Shown: positions 47,965 through 58,421, counted from the first letter of the stretch. The stretch is DNA of 64,000 bases from Bugulina stolonifera (GCA_935421135.1 OW285193.1:10588099-10652098); one strand, 5' to 3'. The notes: a model not told the origin generated them from the letters alone. Made by a program: numbers and translations.

Positions 47965-50900
47965 GTTAGTGCTAAATGAGGTAGTTGGTAACAATTGTGG
48001 ATTGCTAATAGTAGTATGAGGTAAAAGAATAACTTACACCCTACTATTTTGTATTTTTATAGGGGGGGAGAGCTCTCGTCAGGCCGAGCACACTTGTCAA
48101 CTATGCGGTCTGGTTCTCAAAACAGCGTTTTCTCTAGACAGGCACACGAAGAGAATGCATGCACAGGCTCACCCACACAAGTGCCCGGTTTGTGGTGGAT
48201 GTTTTGATGGGAGGAGAAAGCTAGGTCATCACATGAGACGATTTCATAGCGAGGCCAAGGCGGAAAAAGATGAGGGGGATGCAGAGAAGTTTGATGATGT
48301 TTTCTGGTCCAAACCTCCAACAGCTGAAGAGGGGGATGAGATGGGGGTGCTACTAGCCCGCTATTGGAGCTCGATCAGGTCCACAATACACTCTCGTCCT
48401 GTAGAAGACATTCTCAACGTTCGAGTGTGGAGAGGGGAATGTGAAGATGAAGGAGATGAAGAGGTGTGGACTAAATTGAGAGCGATGTGGAAGAGAGTAC
48501 CTTGTACTGTGAAGATTAACTGTAGCGCTGGAGTCATCCTCGAGCATAAGACCAGTGGAGAGTTGCGCTACTTTCACTCATCAAGCAACAATGCCGCGTT
48601 CTTCCCCAAGCCAAGACTGATCAGAGCAGAGAATGAGATGAGAGAGTTTTGCGAATCTGTGCAGGAGCTCGACTTGAGAGAGAGGTCAGCACAAAGGAGA
48701 CCGAATACCGCTTGGGCTTTACGTCACATTGCGAATCTGACATTCTACATCTATAAACTCCTAGAGATTGGCAAGGTGGGCGGTGTAGTGAGCAAACTCC
48801 CAGACTACATACTTAACAACCGACATGTGATAGCACTAGATGTAGACTTTTGGGCCAGAGGAGGTGCCCGTCCCTACCCAGACAAATTGTGTTTCTTTAG
48901 ATGTTTGGCCATGATGTATGACTGTAACTGCGACCCAAAGAAGGGATGTTGCTGTCATCGCCCCTCTCAGACCACAACACATCGCTTGTTTAAACAATAC
49001 ATGAGACAATCTAGATCTTCTTCCCCACCCTCATCAACTTTGTCAGACTTTCCCGGGGTGGGCGCGAGTGATCTGCTGGCCTTGGAAGATCATTTTGACA
49101 TATCTATAATAGTCTTCTGCCTAACTGATGAGGGGGTAGCTCCGATAGTTTGGTCATCTGGGGCACGAAACAAAGCCCGTAAACTCTTTGTCAACATGTA
49201 CGAAAAACACTTCAGCTGGATAAAGAATGTTGATTCGTTTGCCAGATGTTTCACCTGCAAGTTGTGCGATGGCGCTTTCACACGTTTGTCCAGCCTACGG
49301 CGACATAAGTGCTCGCCAGAGGAAGCATCGGTGTTTGTTTTCCCTGGTGGAACGTTTGGACCCCCGCCAACCATATTCACAAAACTCAAGCGAGTGGCGG
49401 GAATAGAGGTGGTGAACCCCGACCTCTTATACTACCCCTACTATATCACCTATGATATTGAATGCTTCATGCCAAAAGACAACCTACAAACTAACACCTC
49501 CACAATGACTTTTAGTGCAAGACACGAGTTACTGAGCATATCTGTATGTTCTAACGTCCCGGGGTTTGAGCAGGCCAAGTGCTTTGTGAGGAGTGTCGAC
49601 AGCAAGGATGGAACGAAGTGCATTCGTCAATTCGTCCACTACATAGCAAAGATTGCTGACGTGGCAGGAGATTTGTTCGGAGAAAGATTCCGGGATGTAC
49701 GCAAGCGACTCTCTACTTTCCTTGCGGATCGGGCGGATAGAGAAGAAGCCTTTGCTGACGAAAAGTTCTCTAACGTCTCGACTTACAGGGTGAAGTCCGG
49801 TCTCTCCGGATTAGAAAGAGAGTTAGAACAGCACATCTCCAGCGTTCCGGTGGTTGGTTTCAACTCACAAAAGTATGACCTAAATATACTAAAGGGACCT
49901 TTGCTTCGCTCTCTACAAGAGGAGGAGGGAGAAGATTTTGTCTTCATCGTTAAGCGTGTTAACAGTATGTCCTGCGTGGAGAGTAGACGTTTTAGGTTCC
50001 TTGACATATGCAACTTTATCGCACCGGGCTTCAACTACTCCAAATACTTGAAGGCATTTGGCGTGTCAGAGAGTAAGGGATTCTTTCCTTACGACTGGGT
50101 AGATTCCCTGAGAAGGTTGGATTATTATGGACTCCCTCCCCGAGAGAGTTTTTTCAACTCGCTGACTCAGCAAGAATTGAGCGAGCAAGATTATCACCAC
50201 TGTCAGGTCGTGTGGGAAAGAGAGAACATGGAAACGTTCAGGGATTTTCTCATCTGGTACAACAACCTCGATGTGGCCCCATTCATCGAGGCCATTGCAC
50301 GTCAGAGCTCTATCTATCGACAAAAGGGTATTGACATGTTGAAATCCGCAATCTCGCTTCCAGGCTTGGCTATCAGATGGTTGTTTATGGAGGTGGAGGC
50401 CCGACCTTATGGCTACTCTCCTCCACAAGCCGCTCTTCCGCTGCATAGGTTAATGTCTCTCCGAGACGAACTTTGCAACTCGCAACCCATATGTCTGTTC
50501 GATGAGGAGAGCAAAAGTCTGTACCATACTCTTCGCGATAACCTCGTGGGAGGGCCAAGCATTATCTTTCACAGACATCATGAAGTTGGAGTGACCTCTA
50601 TTCGAGAGAAGATGTATGGCACATCCGCAAAACCCTGTAGGTCCATTCTGGGAGTTGATGCCAACGCCCTCTACCTATACTGTATGATGGGGAATATGCC
50701 TACGGGTTATCCCAGGCGGAGGCTAGAGAGCCGAGGCTTTGCTCTAGAGCCTATTAAAAAGTTCAGCAAAGTGGCGCATGGTTGGTTAGAGTTCCAATCG
50801 TGGAAGAGAGGAGAGGTCATCCTTCACCAACAGAATGGAGGAGAAATGAGGATAGGCTGTCACAACCTACCAGTGGATGGTTATAGCGAACAGAGTCGGA

Positions 50901-52617
50901 CGGTGTACCAATTCCACGGTTGCTACTGGCATGGGCACGAGTGCGAGCTAGGAGGGAACGGAAAAGGTGTCAGAAACATGACGAATGAAGAGCTCCGGGT
51001 GGACACTGCAAGGAAAGAAGATTACATCAAGGCTCTAGGCTATAAGCTCATCACCACTCGGCAGTGTGAGTGGGAAGCGCGAGTTCGTTCGGATGTAGAA
51101 GTTAGGACATTTCTCGCCATCTTCTTTTCTTCTCTCTATCCGGAGAGGGGTTACGTCAACCTCGATAAGATAATCAATAACATTCGTAGTGGAGAGTACT
51201 ATGGTTTAGTGGAGTGTGACATTTCCGTACCCGAAGAGCTAAAAGCGAAGTTCTCTGAGATGGCACCTATTTTCAAGAATATAAACGTGGGAAGAGAACA
51301 CCTTAGCGAACACATGCGCGCTTTTGCCGAACAGAACGGATTCTTGAAGAGACCTCAGCGAATGCTCGTGGGGAGTCTTTTTGGCGAGCGAATCACACTA
51401 CTCTCCGATCTGGCTAGATGGTATCTAGATCAAGGTTTGATAATTACCAGGATCTATCAGTTTGTTCACTTTATCCCACGAGCCATCTACAAAGACTTTG
51501 GTTCTTCGGTCTCAGACGCAAGAAGAGGTGGGGATGTGAACCCCGACCTGGCCCTCTTGGCCAGCACCAGCAAGCTCGTTGGGAATTCAGCCTACGGAAA
51601 GACCATAACAAATAAAGAGAAACATAAGACTGTCAAGTATGTGGAGACAGTAGAGGAGGCGGCTGTCAAAGTGAGGAGTAGGCACTTTTCTAGTCTAAAC
51701 GAAGTTGATGAAAACTACTTTGAGATAGAGCTTCACAAGAAAAAGGCAAGTGTTGACAATCTTTTTTTTTTATTTTGATTCTTGATTTGACGAAACTTTT
51801 TCTGAGTGGTAGGGTAAACTCTCTCTCTCTCTTTCTTTCTTTTAGATTCGAATGGATGTTCCATCTGTCGTAGGATTCGTTATCCTCCAGAGAGCCAAGT
51901 TGAGAATGCTAGAATTCTACTACGACTTTATGGATAGGTAAGTAGCACTAGACTATACAAAGATTTTATCAAATCCTTCTCTATTTATTCTTTGGTGTCA
52001 ACCCCAACCCCCCCCCCCCCCCTACAACCCGTCCGTTTTATTTTCACAGATTCGTCAGCAGAGAGGACTTTGAGTACGTAGAAATGGACACGGATAGCGC
52101 TTACATGGCTCTGAGTGCTCGTAGTATAGATGAGGTCATCCGAAAAGATAAAAAAGAAGAGTTCTACAGAGAATATGGTAGATGGTTTCCCAGACCCTTC
52201 TGCGATAGGCACAAGGAAGACTTTATCACGACCAAGGTGCTTGGCCAAGAGTGGGAGATGAGGGAATGTTGTGAGAAGGTGCAACGATACGAAACACGAA
52301 CCCCCGGCCTGTTTAAGGAGGAGTTTCGGGGGGAGGGGGTCATCGCGCTCAACTCAAAAACATACTTTTGCTGGTCCGCTGATGGTGATAGCAAGTATAG
52401 CAGCAAAGGACTAAACAAAAGAGGAAACGCCCTAACCAAAGAGAAGTTCCTCTCCGTGCTCAGGACAGGGGAGTCGGTGAGAGGGGACAATCGGGGTTTT
52501 ATCAGAAGAGGAAACCAAACGTATAGCTACACCCAGCTAAAGACCGGACTCACCTACTTCTATGGTAAGCGGAAGGTTGCAGAAGACGGGGTGAGTACGA
52601 GTCCTATAGAATGCTAG
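47946..52617 (+). CDS. polB: Protein-primed family B DNA polymerase (Polinton type)
   Basis: Replicative polymerase of the nested element. Exons 47946-47964, 48063-51745, 51846-51937 and 52050-52617 join in phase to 1,453 residues. In order: two C2H2 zinc fingers (~20-65, CQLCG...H and CPVCG...H); a Cys/His module with DKLCFFRCLA (~281) and KHFSWI (~387) that recalls OTU-like cysteine proteases (tentative); a third zinc finger (~402, CKLC...HKC); the 3'-5' exonuclease motifs YDIECF (~469) and VVGFNSQKYDLNI (~605); polymerase motif A at DANALYLYC (~869), motif B KLVGNSAYGKT (~1175) and motif C MDTDSAY (~1277); then KTYFCW and the terminal YFYGKRKV. No stop or frameshift interrupts it. Intron 2 begins GCAAGT, a rare GC-AG intron. 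A polyadenylation signal (AATAAA) lies at 52791. It is apparently intact and could be active. Confidence 0.95.
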
Positions 52618-53037
52618 TACTGATTTCTCGGAGATGAGACTACTTCATTCGATAAATTGGAGAGTAAACGAACAGTGCATCATAACCCTTGTACATATAC
52701 CCGTATAATTTTTTTCACATTCACTCTCTATTGTAAGGGGTCTCCGTCCTCAAAACGGAGGGTTTACCGGTTGTAGCCTTAAAACCGAGCAATAAAACAC
52801 TAGCTAATACATTAAAAACCATTTACCTCTCCAAACCAAAGGGGTAGACGATACTAGCGCAGCTTCCGCTCATACTCACCCCTTATCAGTTCACATTTCT
52901 TCTATTGTCTTCATTCGTAGGTGGGGGGTGACATCGCACGCGCACGATGCGCTCTCTCCCTATCGGAGTTTGCTACCCGGGGGAAAGTGGACGCGGTGGT
53001 CAAAGAAATTGGTGGCGAGTCAACGACATCATCGTAG
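52591..53037 (+). other. Alternative 3' end of the polymerase gene
   Basis: Inside the last codons, GACGGG|GTGAGT (52590/52591) is a good donor, and TTCATTCGTAG at 52910-52920, with a long pyrimidine tract, is a good acceptor. Splicing them is phase 0 and replaces the last residues (VSTSPIEC) with a 38-residue tail of normal composition (VGGDIARARCALSLSEFATRG and so on), ending TAG at 53037. The AATAAA at 52791 lies within this intron, so intronic polyadenylation versus splicing would choose the tail. Confidence 0.5.
52791..52796 (+). terminator. Polyadenylation signal of the polymerase gene
   Basis: AATAAA 174 bp after the polymerase stop codon. A small inverted repeat (CTCCGTCCTCAAAACGGAG, about 52742-52760) lies just before it. 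Confidence 0.6.
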
Positions 53038-53052
53038 AGGCGGGTCTATTTG

Positions 53053-53056
<4 letters not shown>

Positions 53057-53101
<45 letters not shown>
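53057..53101. repeat. (ATG)n microsatellite
   Basis: About 15 tandem ATG triplets. They produce poly-Met, poly-Asp and stop-containing frames, so the open frame through them is not evidence of a gene. Confidence 0.95.
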
Positions 53102-53102
<1 letters not shown>

Positions 53103-53187
53103 CGATGGCGATGAGAAGACAAGCGTCCATCTATCCCGTTTATCTATTTCTATTTCTACCCCTCCGAGCGATGATGTCGTCGGCTAA

Positions 53188-53442
53188 CCTCCTCGCGAAG
53201 TCTACGGTTTGAAGCGCGGAAGAGCCACCGCCTTCACTTTCTCTCGCCGCTCGTCACGGGGACGGGCGATTTCCCTAGGGGAGGGTCCGGGGAAAATGAG
53301 GGTTAAGACGCGAGTCTTTCATCGAAGGTCCGGGGGCGCTCGAACGGAGGAGCGCGCGAGTGCGGTGTCACCCCGACCAGTTCAGTCTCAACAGTCCCCG
53401 GCGAAGAAATCATCCGGAAGCACCACCACCACCACTCGGTAA
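53188..53442 (+). pseudogene. Arg/Lys-rich open segment, possible truncated gene
   Basis: An open frame of 85 codons with no ATG near its start, very basic (RRSSRGR, KMRVKTRVFHRRS) and ending TTTTTR next to CTCG|GTAAGT, a perfect donor consensus. Strongly basic proteins occur in related elements and viruses as DNA-condensing proteins. Because the GC-rich terminal repeat follows only ~65 bp later, any downstream exon is absent, which would fit an internally deleted element. It may equally be chance in GC-rich DNA. Confidence 0.3.
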
Positions 53443-53451
53443 GTTTTTTAT

Positions 53452-53465
53452 AGTAGTATAGTCAG
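53452..53465 (+). repeat. Internal copy of the element's terminal sequence
   Basis: AGTAGTATAGTCAG, identical to the first 14 bp of the left terminus (44397-44410) and in the same orientation, sits 44 bp inside the right inverted repeat. Confidence 0.6.
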
Positions 53466-53508
53466 CGTCGTAAACTCTGCACGGGCACTCCGCACGGGTG
53501 TAGCCTAT

Positions 53509-54053
53509 CATTACTCTAACCCGTATTTTCCTTCGCTTCACCCTACTCCAGCCGACGGTCCGCCCGCGAGGGTCGCGACGGGTCGTTGGGGCGGGAGGGC
53601 GGGGGAGGGGCGGGGGATGGGCGGGGGGAGGGCGGCGTGGGGCCACGGCTGGACTCGCGAACGAGAACCGCCGCGAGGCGGAGGGCGAGGCGGAGGGGTT
53701 TGGGGTGGGGAGGGGTGGGGAGGGGCGGGGACGGGTGGAGGGAGGACGGGTGGGGTTCGCGGGGCGGGGGGGGCGCGCGCGTACGCGCGCGCCCCCTCGC
53801 CCGAGCCGTGGGACGGGGCGAGGGGTTTGCTCTTTAGACTGGGTTCCGCGGAACAGCCGATGAGGTTTTTGAAACCCCACCCGCGATGGGGGGGAGTAGG
53901 TTCTAGGGCTTTGCACATAGAGTGAGGTTTAGGGGAGAGGAGGGGCGAGAGGACGGGTGGGGTGGTCGTCCGCCCGGGGAGTTTTTGGATCTAGGGCTAA
54001 TACGACGCGGAAAGGGCCGGGTGTCTGTGTAGATCTGCACTGACTATACTACT
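53509..54053. repeat. Right terminal inverted repeat of the nested element
   Basis: About 545 bp, reverse complement of 44397-44939, including the 28-bp CG palindrome at 53769-53796. The near-identity of the two repeats suggests recent insertion or copy correction during replication. Confidence 0.95.
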
Positions 54054-54059
54054 CACTCC
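54054..54059. repeat. 6-bp target-site duplication (right) of the nested element
   Basis: CACTCC, matching 44391-44396. Confidence 0.95.
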
Positions 54060-56866
54060 AAACAAGTCTGTCGACTCAATCCGTCGGCATTCCCGTGTTT
54101 AGGGCCAGCCCTATGCTCTAGTTTGTACCGGAATTCCGCCAGGATTTCAAGCCATCGCGCCACCTGGTGCGAAGGCTCCTTTCTCCTGCTCAGCCATAAC
54201 AGAGAGGCATGATCCGTCCGGAGGCGAAACTCTTGTCCATACAGGTACGGCCGAAAGTAGTTTACTGCCCTTATGACTGCCAGCAACTCTCGCCGGGTCA
54301 CACAGTAGTTCCTTTCTGGAGGTGTCAACGTTTTACTGAAATAGGCAATCACACGTTCTTTCCCGTCCTGTATCTGAGAGAGCACGCCTCCGACCCCAAC
54401 GGCGCTGGCATCGGTGTCCAGGATGTACTGCAACTTGGGCATAGGATACCCCAAGATGGGAGCCTGGATCAGCCGATCCTGGAGAACTTTGAACGCCTCC
54501 TGCGTTCTCTCATTCCACTCCCATTCTGCAGTTTTAACTGTCAATTCCGTCAAGGGCTTGGCTATTGTAGCAAAGTCTGGTATATATTGCCTATAGTAGC
54601 CAACCGTTCCCAGAAAAGCCTGGAGCTGTTGTATGTTCTGCGGAGAGGGCCAGTCCCGTATAGCAGATATTTTCTCTGGATCAGTGGACACTCCTTCACT
54701 ACTGACTATGTGGCCCAAATACCGAACCTTGGGCTTCAGAAGCTCGCACTTCTCAGGCTTGAGCTTAAGTCCAGCAGTCTTGAGACGCTGTAAGACTTCT
54801 CGAAGCCGAGAAAGGTGGGTCTGAAGGTCGGGGGCTATTACCACAATGTCATCCAAGTAAAGAAGTAGTGTCTTCCAATGCAGACCTTGGAGGACCTTCT
54901 CCATAAGCCGCTGAAACGTGGCTGGGGCTGAGGTCAATCCAAAGGGTAGCACCTTCCACTTCCAGAATCCAGAGCGGGTGACGAAGGCCGCCTTTTCACG
55001 GGCGTCCTCATCGAGAGGCACTTGCCAATACCCACTGACCAGGTCTAGTGTGCTGAAGAAGCGACTGCCTGCTAAAGCATCCAGACTTTCGTCAATCCTG
55101 GGCAGCGGGTATGCGTCCTGGTGGGTAACGGCATTTAGCCGTCGGTAATCCACACAGAACCGCCACGATGAGTCTTTCTTCCTCACCAATACCACAGGAG
55201 AACTCCAGGCTCCCTCGGCCGGTGTGATCAACCCCTTTTGAAGCAGCTGCTGAACCTGTCGTTCAGCCTCGGCTTCCTTTTCTGGTCCCAGACGGTGCGG
55301 TGGTTGCCGTATTGGTCTGGTCCCTGGCAGCACAGGTATGCTGTGCTCCATCAGGTTGGTCCGACCGTAGTCCTGATCCCCGGTGCTAAAGACCGAGCCA
55401 TATTCCAACAGTAGCTGGGCTAGGTCCTTCTTCCCTGCATCCCCCTCACAGTGTGGCAATGCTGCCTGATATAACTGTTGAAGATGCTCCGGGACTAACT
55501 TAGCACCCTTCTCATCAGGCCCATGCCTAGGGAGACCCGGTGTGTCAACTTTACGGACCACTCCGCGGGCTACTCGCTTGGGTTTCCCCTTAGGCACCTG
55601 ACGAGGAGGTGGGGGTCCTCTCTGTGGTCCGCTAGTACCTCTCTCTATGCCCTTTTTGACCACATCCGCCCAACTCCGGCTATCTCCGCCACTCTGGGTG
55701 TCCTGCTCATCCACCCCCAGGTATGAGCCCAGTGTCATACCAGCTCGAAGTTTCAGGGGATGACCCGTTGGGTTAAGACAGCGCACCATCAACCGGCCCT
55801 GCGGGTTGGGTTGACTGAGACTGGCCGCTACCAACGGTCCAGTTTCCTGTGTCTCTACGCTCCATGCTTCAACTATTCCCAACGGAGGAGGGTCTCGGAG
55901 ATTAACCCGTCCCAGCAGCAGCATTTCTGAGTTTGGCGGCACAACGCTGGTGCGTACTAACTGGACTCTACCAAGTAAGGGTCGTCCATGCCGGTCAGTG
56001 CATATTAGCTCCTGACCTGCTAACGTGACCACTGGCCTATCAAAGTCCATAGTGCACCGGTGTTGGGAGAGAAATGGCATGCCCAAGATGGCATCCTCAT
56101 TGATACGGCATACCACAAACGTTTCCTCAGTCTTAACCTCCCTGACTCGTATCGCCAGCCGGAGGATTCCAAAGAAGGGAAGTTGTGTCCCGTCCGCCAT
56201 CAATCCATGAGAGTCACATTTCTCTATTCCCGCTCTGATCCCAGAGGGCAACCGGTCGTACACTCCCTTGTTTAAGAGATTAGTTGTACACCCGGTGTCC
56301 ACCAAGAAATGCACAGCCTGTCCAGCAACCTTTCCGGGAAGAAAGTGGCTGGCCTGATAAGGCTTCTCTGCCACCTCTGCACTCCTGAGCTGCAGAGGCC
56401 TGGTTCCTGGGTTATCAGGCAACGGTGCCGGTACCTCTGAAGGTTTCCCTTCTCCAGACGCAGTACCCCGTTTTGCCTCTGCTAACCGTCTCCCTCCTTG
56501 ACAACTAGGTTGCCCCTTCCTAGTCGGTTTCTCAGGCAACGGGACCAGTGTAGTGGGTTTGTTCTTCCTACGCACTACCCCTGGTCCTTGCCTCTCTTGC
56601 CGTTTCCGTTTCCTACCAGAACCGCGGCAAGACTGCTCAGCAGTAGACGGGCATGGAGGAGATTCTTCCACCGGACTTTGCTCCACCGGCACTCCCGCTT
56701 CCTCCGTCTTACTCTGCTCCAAGACCTCAAAAGGATTCCGAGTCCGGAAAGTGGGCCCCTGACGGGGGGCTGACTTTTGGCAATGCCGCCGTGGCACGCG
56801 CCAGCCCTCCGAATCCACTTTCCCTCGTTTACTATACTTCGCCCGCCGGCCAGTGTAGGTCTTCAC
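54054..56866 (-). pseudogene. pol: Ty3/gypsy pol, N-terminal part: protease, RT, RNase H
   Basis: Open from about 56866 to the insertion edge, where a stop made partly of inserted DNA (54055-54053) ends it after about 936 residues. An aspartic protease with FLVDTGCTTNLL lies near 190. Reverse transcriptase runs from about 510, with WRFCVDYRRLN and catalytic LLLYLDDIVV (YLDD ~669). RNase H has ILDTDASAVGVGG (~817) and RTDHASLLWL. The end (HGNADGLSR) is the usual link to integrase, whose frame resumes across the insertion. A basic, proline-rich N-terminal region precedes the protease. The frame is -1 relative to gag and overlaps its stop, so expression needs frameshifting or reinitiation; the codon at 56866 is GTG, not ATG. 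Only the nested insertion disrupts it. Confidence 0.96.
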
Positions 56867-57675
56867 TGCCGGGGGCTCACCCCGTTTCCCGGAACCTGGG
56901 ATTCCACTCCTTTCAATGGTTCCTGGGGTTTATGCATACCCGCCTTCAATTCTCGCATCTCCTGAGTTAATTGCAGGACGGCTTGTGACAGTGCCAGGAA
57001 ATCTGGGTCACCCGTCTTTACCCGTGTGACCGGCTCTGCTAACTCATTTATGCAGCGCAGGGCAGGAGTTCCTCCAACCTCTGAGTTGGTTCGAACCCGC
57101 AAGAACTCCTTTCCCGCCTGGACGGCTCTTTCCAGATCTGGAGCACTTACCGCTAGTAAGTGACGCTGCAGCTGAGGACTATCCAGTGTTTGAATAAAGG
57201 TCTCCAAGGCCATAGTAGTCCGGTAGCTCTCCGAGAGCTCACCATGGGCTATGTCTACTAGCCGCTGAACCTCCATGGCATAGTCTTGGAGAGTAACACT
57301 GTTACCCTTCCTCATTTGCCCTAGTCTTAGCCTAGCCTCTCGGGTTGAGAGCCCATATCGAGATCTTAAGGCTACTAGGATTCCTTCCAGACTGTCCGGC
57401 CGCCCACAGTCACGGGCTGTACCCTGGAGGGCTTCTCTCAGGTGGAGTAAGGTAGCCATTGGTCGCCACTCATTGGCCTCTGCTACCATCTGGAACTGGC
57501 GGATAAACAACTCTACATCTCCGTCCCCGTCAAAGTGTGGAGGCTTAAATGCCTGCTGCACGGGACGGGACCCCTGCTGTAGCAGTCGTTCTACTAAATC
57601 CGCCAGCCTATCCAGCCCACTCCTCTCCTGACCCTCATTGCTGCCAGCCCTGTCAGTGCCTTGAGCACTCGGCAT
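56863..57675 (-). CDS. gag: Ty3/gypsy gag
   Basis: 270 residues from an ATG at 57675, about 50 bp after the primer-binding site. The central part (FDGDGDVELFIRQFQMVAEA ... LQDYAMEVQRLVDIAH) matches the retrotransposon Gag/capsid pattern of Ty3/gypsy elements, which forms the particle that packages the RNA. There is no CCHC zinc knuckle in this frame, so RNA binding may rest on basic residues, or on the basic N-terminus of pol. The stop overlaps the start of the pol frame by a few bases (-1 shift). Intact. Confidence 0.93.
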   Translation of the reverse strand: MPSAQGTDRAGSNEGQERSGLDRLADLVERLLQQGSRPVQQAFKPPHFDGDGDVELFIRQFQMVAEANEWRPMATLLHLREALQGTARDCGRPDSLEGILVALRSRYGLSTREARLRLGQMRKGNSVTLQDYAMEVQRLVDIAHGELSESYRTTMALETFIQTLDSPQLQRHLLAVSAPDLERAVQAGKEFLRVRTNSEVGGTPALRCINELAEPVTRVKTGDPDFLALSQAVLQLTQEMRELKAGMHKPQEPLKGVESQVPGNGVSPRQ

Positions 57676-57707
57676 CCTGTGTCGTTAGGTGAAAACGGGA
57701 TCTGCCT

Positions 57708-57725
57708 ATCCCACCGCTGCCACCA
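57708..57725 (-). promoter_or_regulatory. Primer-binding site, tRNA-Leu type
   Basis: On the minus strand TGGTGGCAGCGGTGGGAT begins one base after the 5' LTR. Its complement ends CACCGCTGCCACCA, which matches the acceptor end of animal tRNA-Leu as I know it, so reverse transcription is probably primed by tRNA-Leu. Confidence 0.85.
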
Positions 57726-57726
57726 A

Positions 57727-58421
57727 TGTAATAGTTGGCCGGTCAAAGCCACTATTACTTCACCTAACTACACCCAAACGGATGCCACACTAACTACAAC
57801 TTGACCTCCCTACTGTTCACCCAGTAGGACGGTCATCCAGGCTATAGCCTATCCCAAAGGATAGCTCCCCGGTTGTCCAAGTCCAATTATAGGATTAGCC
57901 TATAACGGTCTTGTAAATCTAATAATAATAACTTACTTGTAAGCAGAGTAGTTGTAATCCAATAACAGAGAGTAGTTGTTGATTCCAGAGTTTATTTTTA
58001 ACTAACTAATATGATACAAGACAGCTGCTTTTATACTAACTCACAAAACCACAAGTAGATTACAAAAGATGATGAAATAGACGGCAGCCGGAACCAACCG
58101 TCACTGGATAATTAGTTACAGAACGACATAATGGTTAGCTTGACTAGCCGTCACTGGACTCTATTCATAAGACAAAAGATAATAGTCTATTATAATAATC
58201 CGTTATTGTAAAGATAAACAATCTACTGTAGTTATAAAAGAGGTGTTCATTACTAACCACACCTTCTAGAATATAATTGCTATTTACTAGGCAGAGTAAA
58301 CAATATATAATGACATGTTACATAATAGGTAATCATAAGTGTTTAGCTTTGGGTCCTTGGCCTAGTTAACCTACGCAGTGTTTTGAGAATGCGTTGTAGA
58401 ACAGGGGCTTTGCCCACAACA
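57727..58421 (-). repeat. 5' LTR of the Ty3/gypsy element
   Basis: 695 bp, matching the left LTR except at two positions seen by eye (58140 and 58150). It should contain the promoter for the leftward transcript. Confidence 0.97.

Larger units (their letters stand above)
44397..54053 (+). mobile_element. Compact Polinton/Maverick-like element with DNA polymerase B
   Basis: 9,657 bp with ~543 bp terminal inverted repeats beginning AGTAGTATAG and ending CTATACTACT, a 6-bp target duplication (CACTCC), and a protein-primed type DNA polymerase B gene. AG termini, 6-bp duplications, long inverted repeats and this polymerase are Polinton hallmarks. Polintons usually measure 15-20 kb and carry integrase, FtsK-like ATPase, adenoviral-type protease and capsid genes; none is seen. 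Contents from left: inverted repeat, 105-bp tandem repeats, leftward two-exon gene, 31-bp head-to-head array, rightward polymerase gene, ambiguous GC-rich segment, inverted repeat. It may be a non-autonomous deletion derivative or a distinct minimal lineage. Confidence 0.9.
41737..58421 (-). mobile_element. Ty3/gypsy LTR retrotransposon interrupted by a nested element
   Basis: Full-length element of 16,685 bp, of which 9,663 bp (inner element plus one target duplication) are foreign, leaving a ~7.0 kb retrotransposon. It is read on the minus strand: 5' LTR (57727-58421), primer site, gag, pol (protease-RT-RNase H-integrase), polypurine tract, 3' LTR (41737-42431). This order, integrase after RNase H, defines Ty3/gypsy. 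The LTRs differ at only two aligned bases (42150/58140 and 42160/58150), so insertion was recent. No env-like frame was seen. Both ends carry the CAGC target duplication. Confidence 0.97.

Noticed and set aside
48117..52490. Minus-strand frames of 74-126 codons opposite the polymerase gene
   Set aside because: Shadows of the polymerase coding frame; none has a domain.
52928..53212. 94-codon frame with a poly-Met run
   Set aside because: It spans an ATG microsatellite; a better-supported reading in another frame is the alternative polymerase exon ending at 53037.
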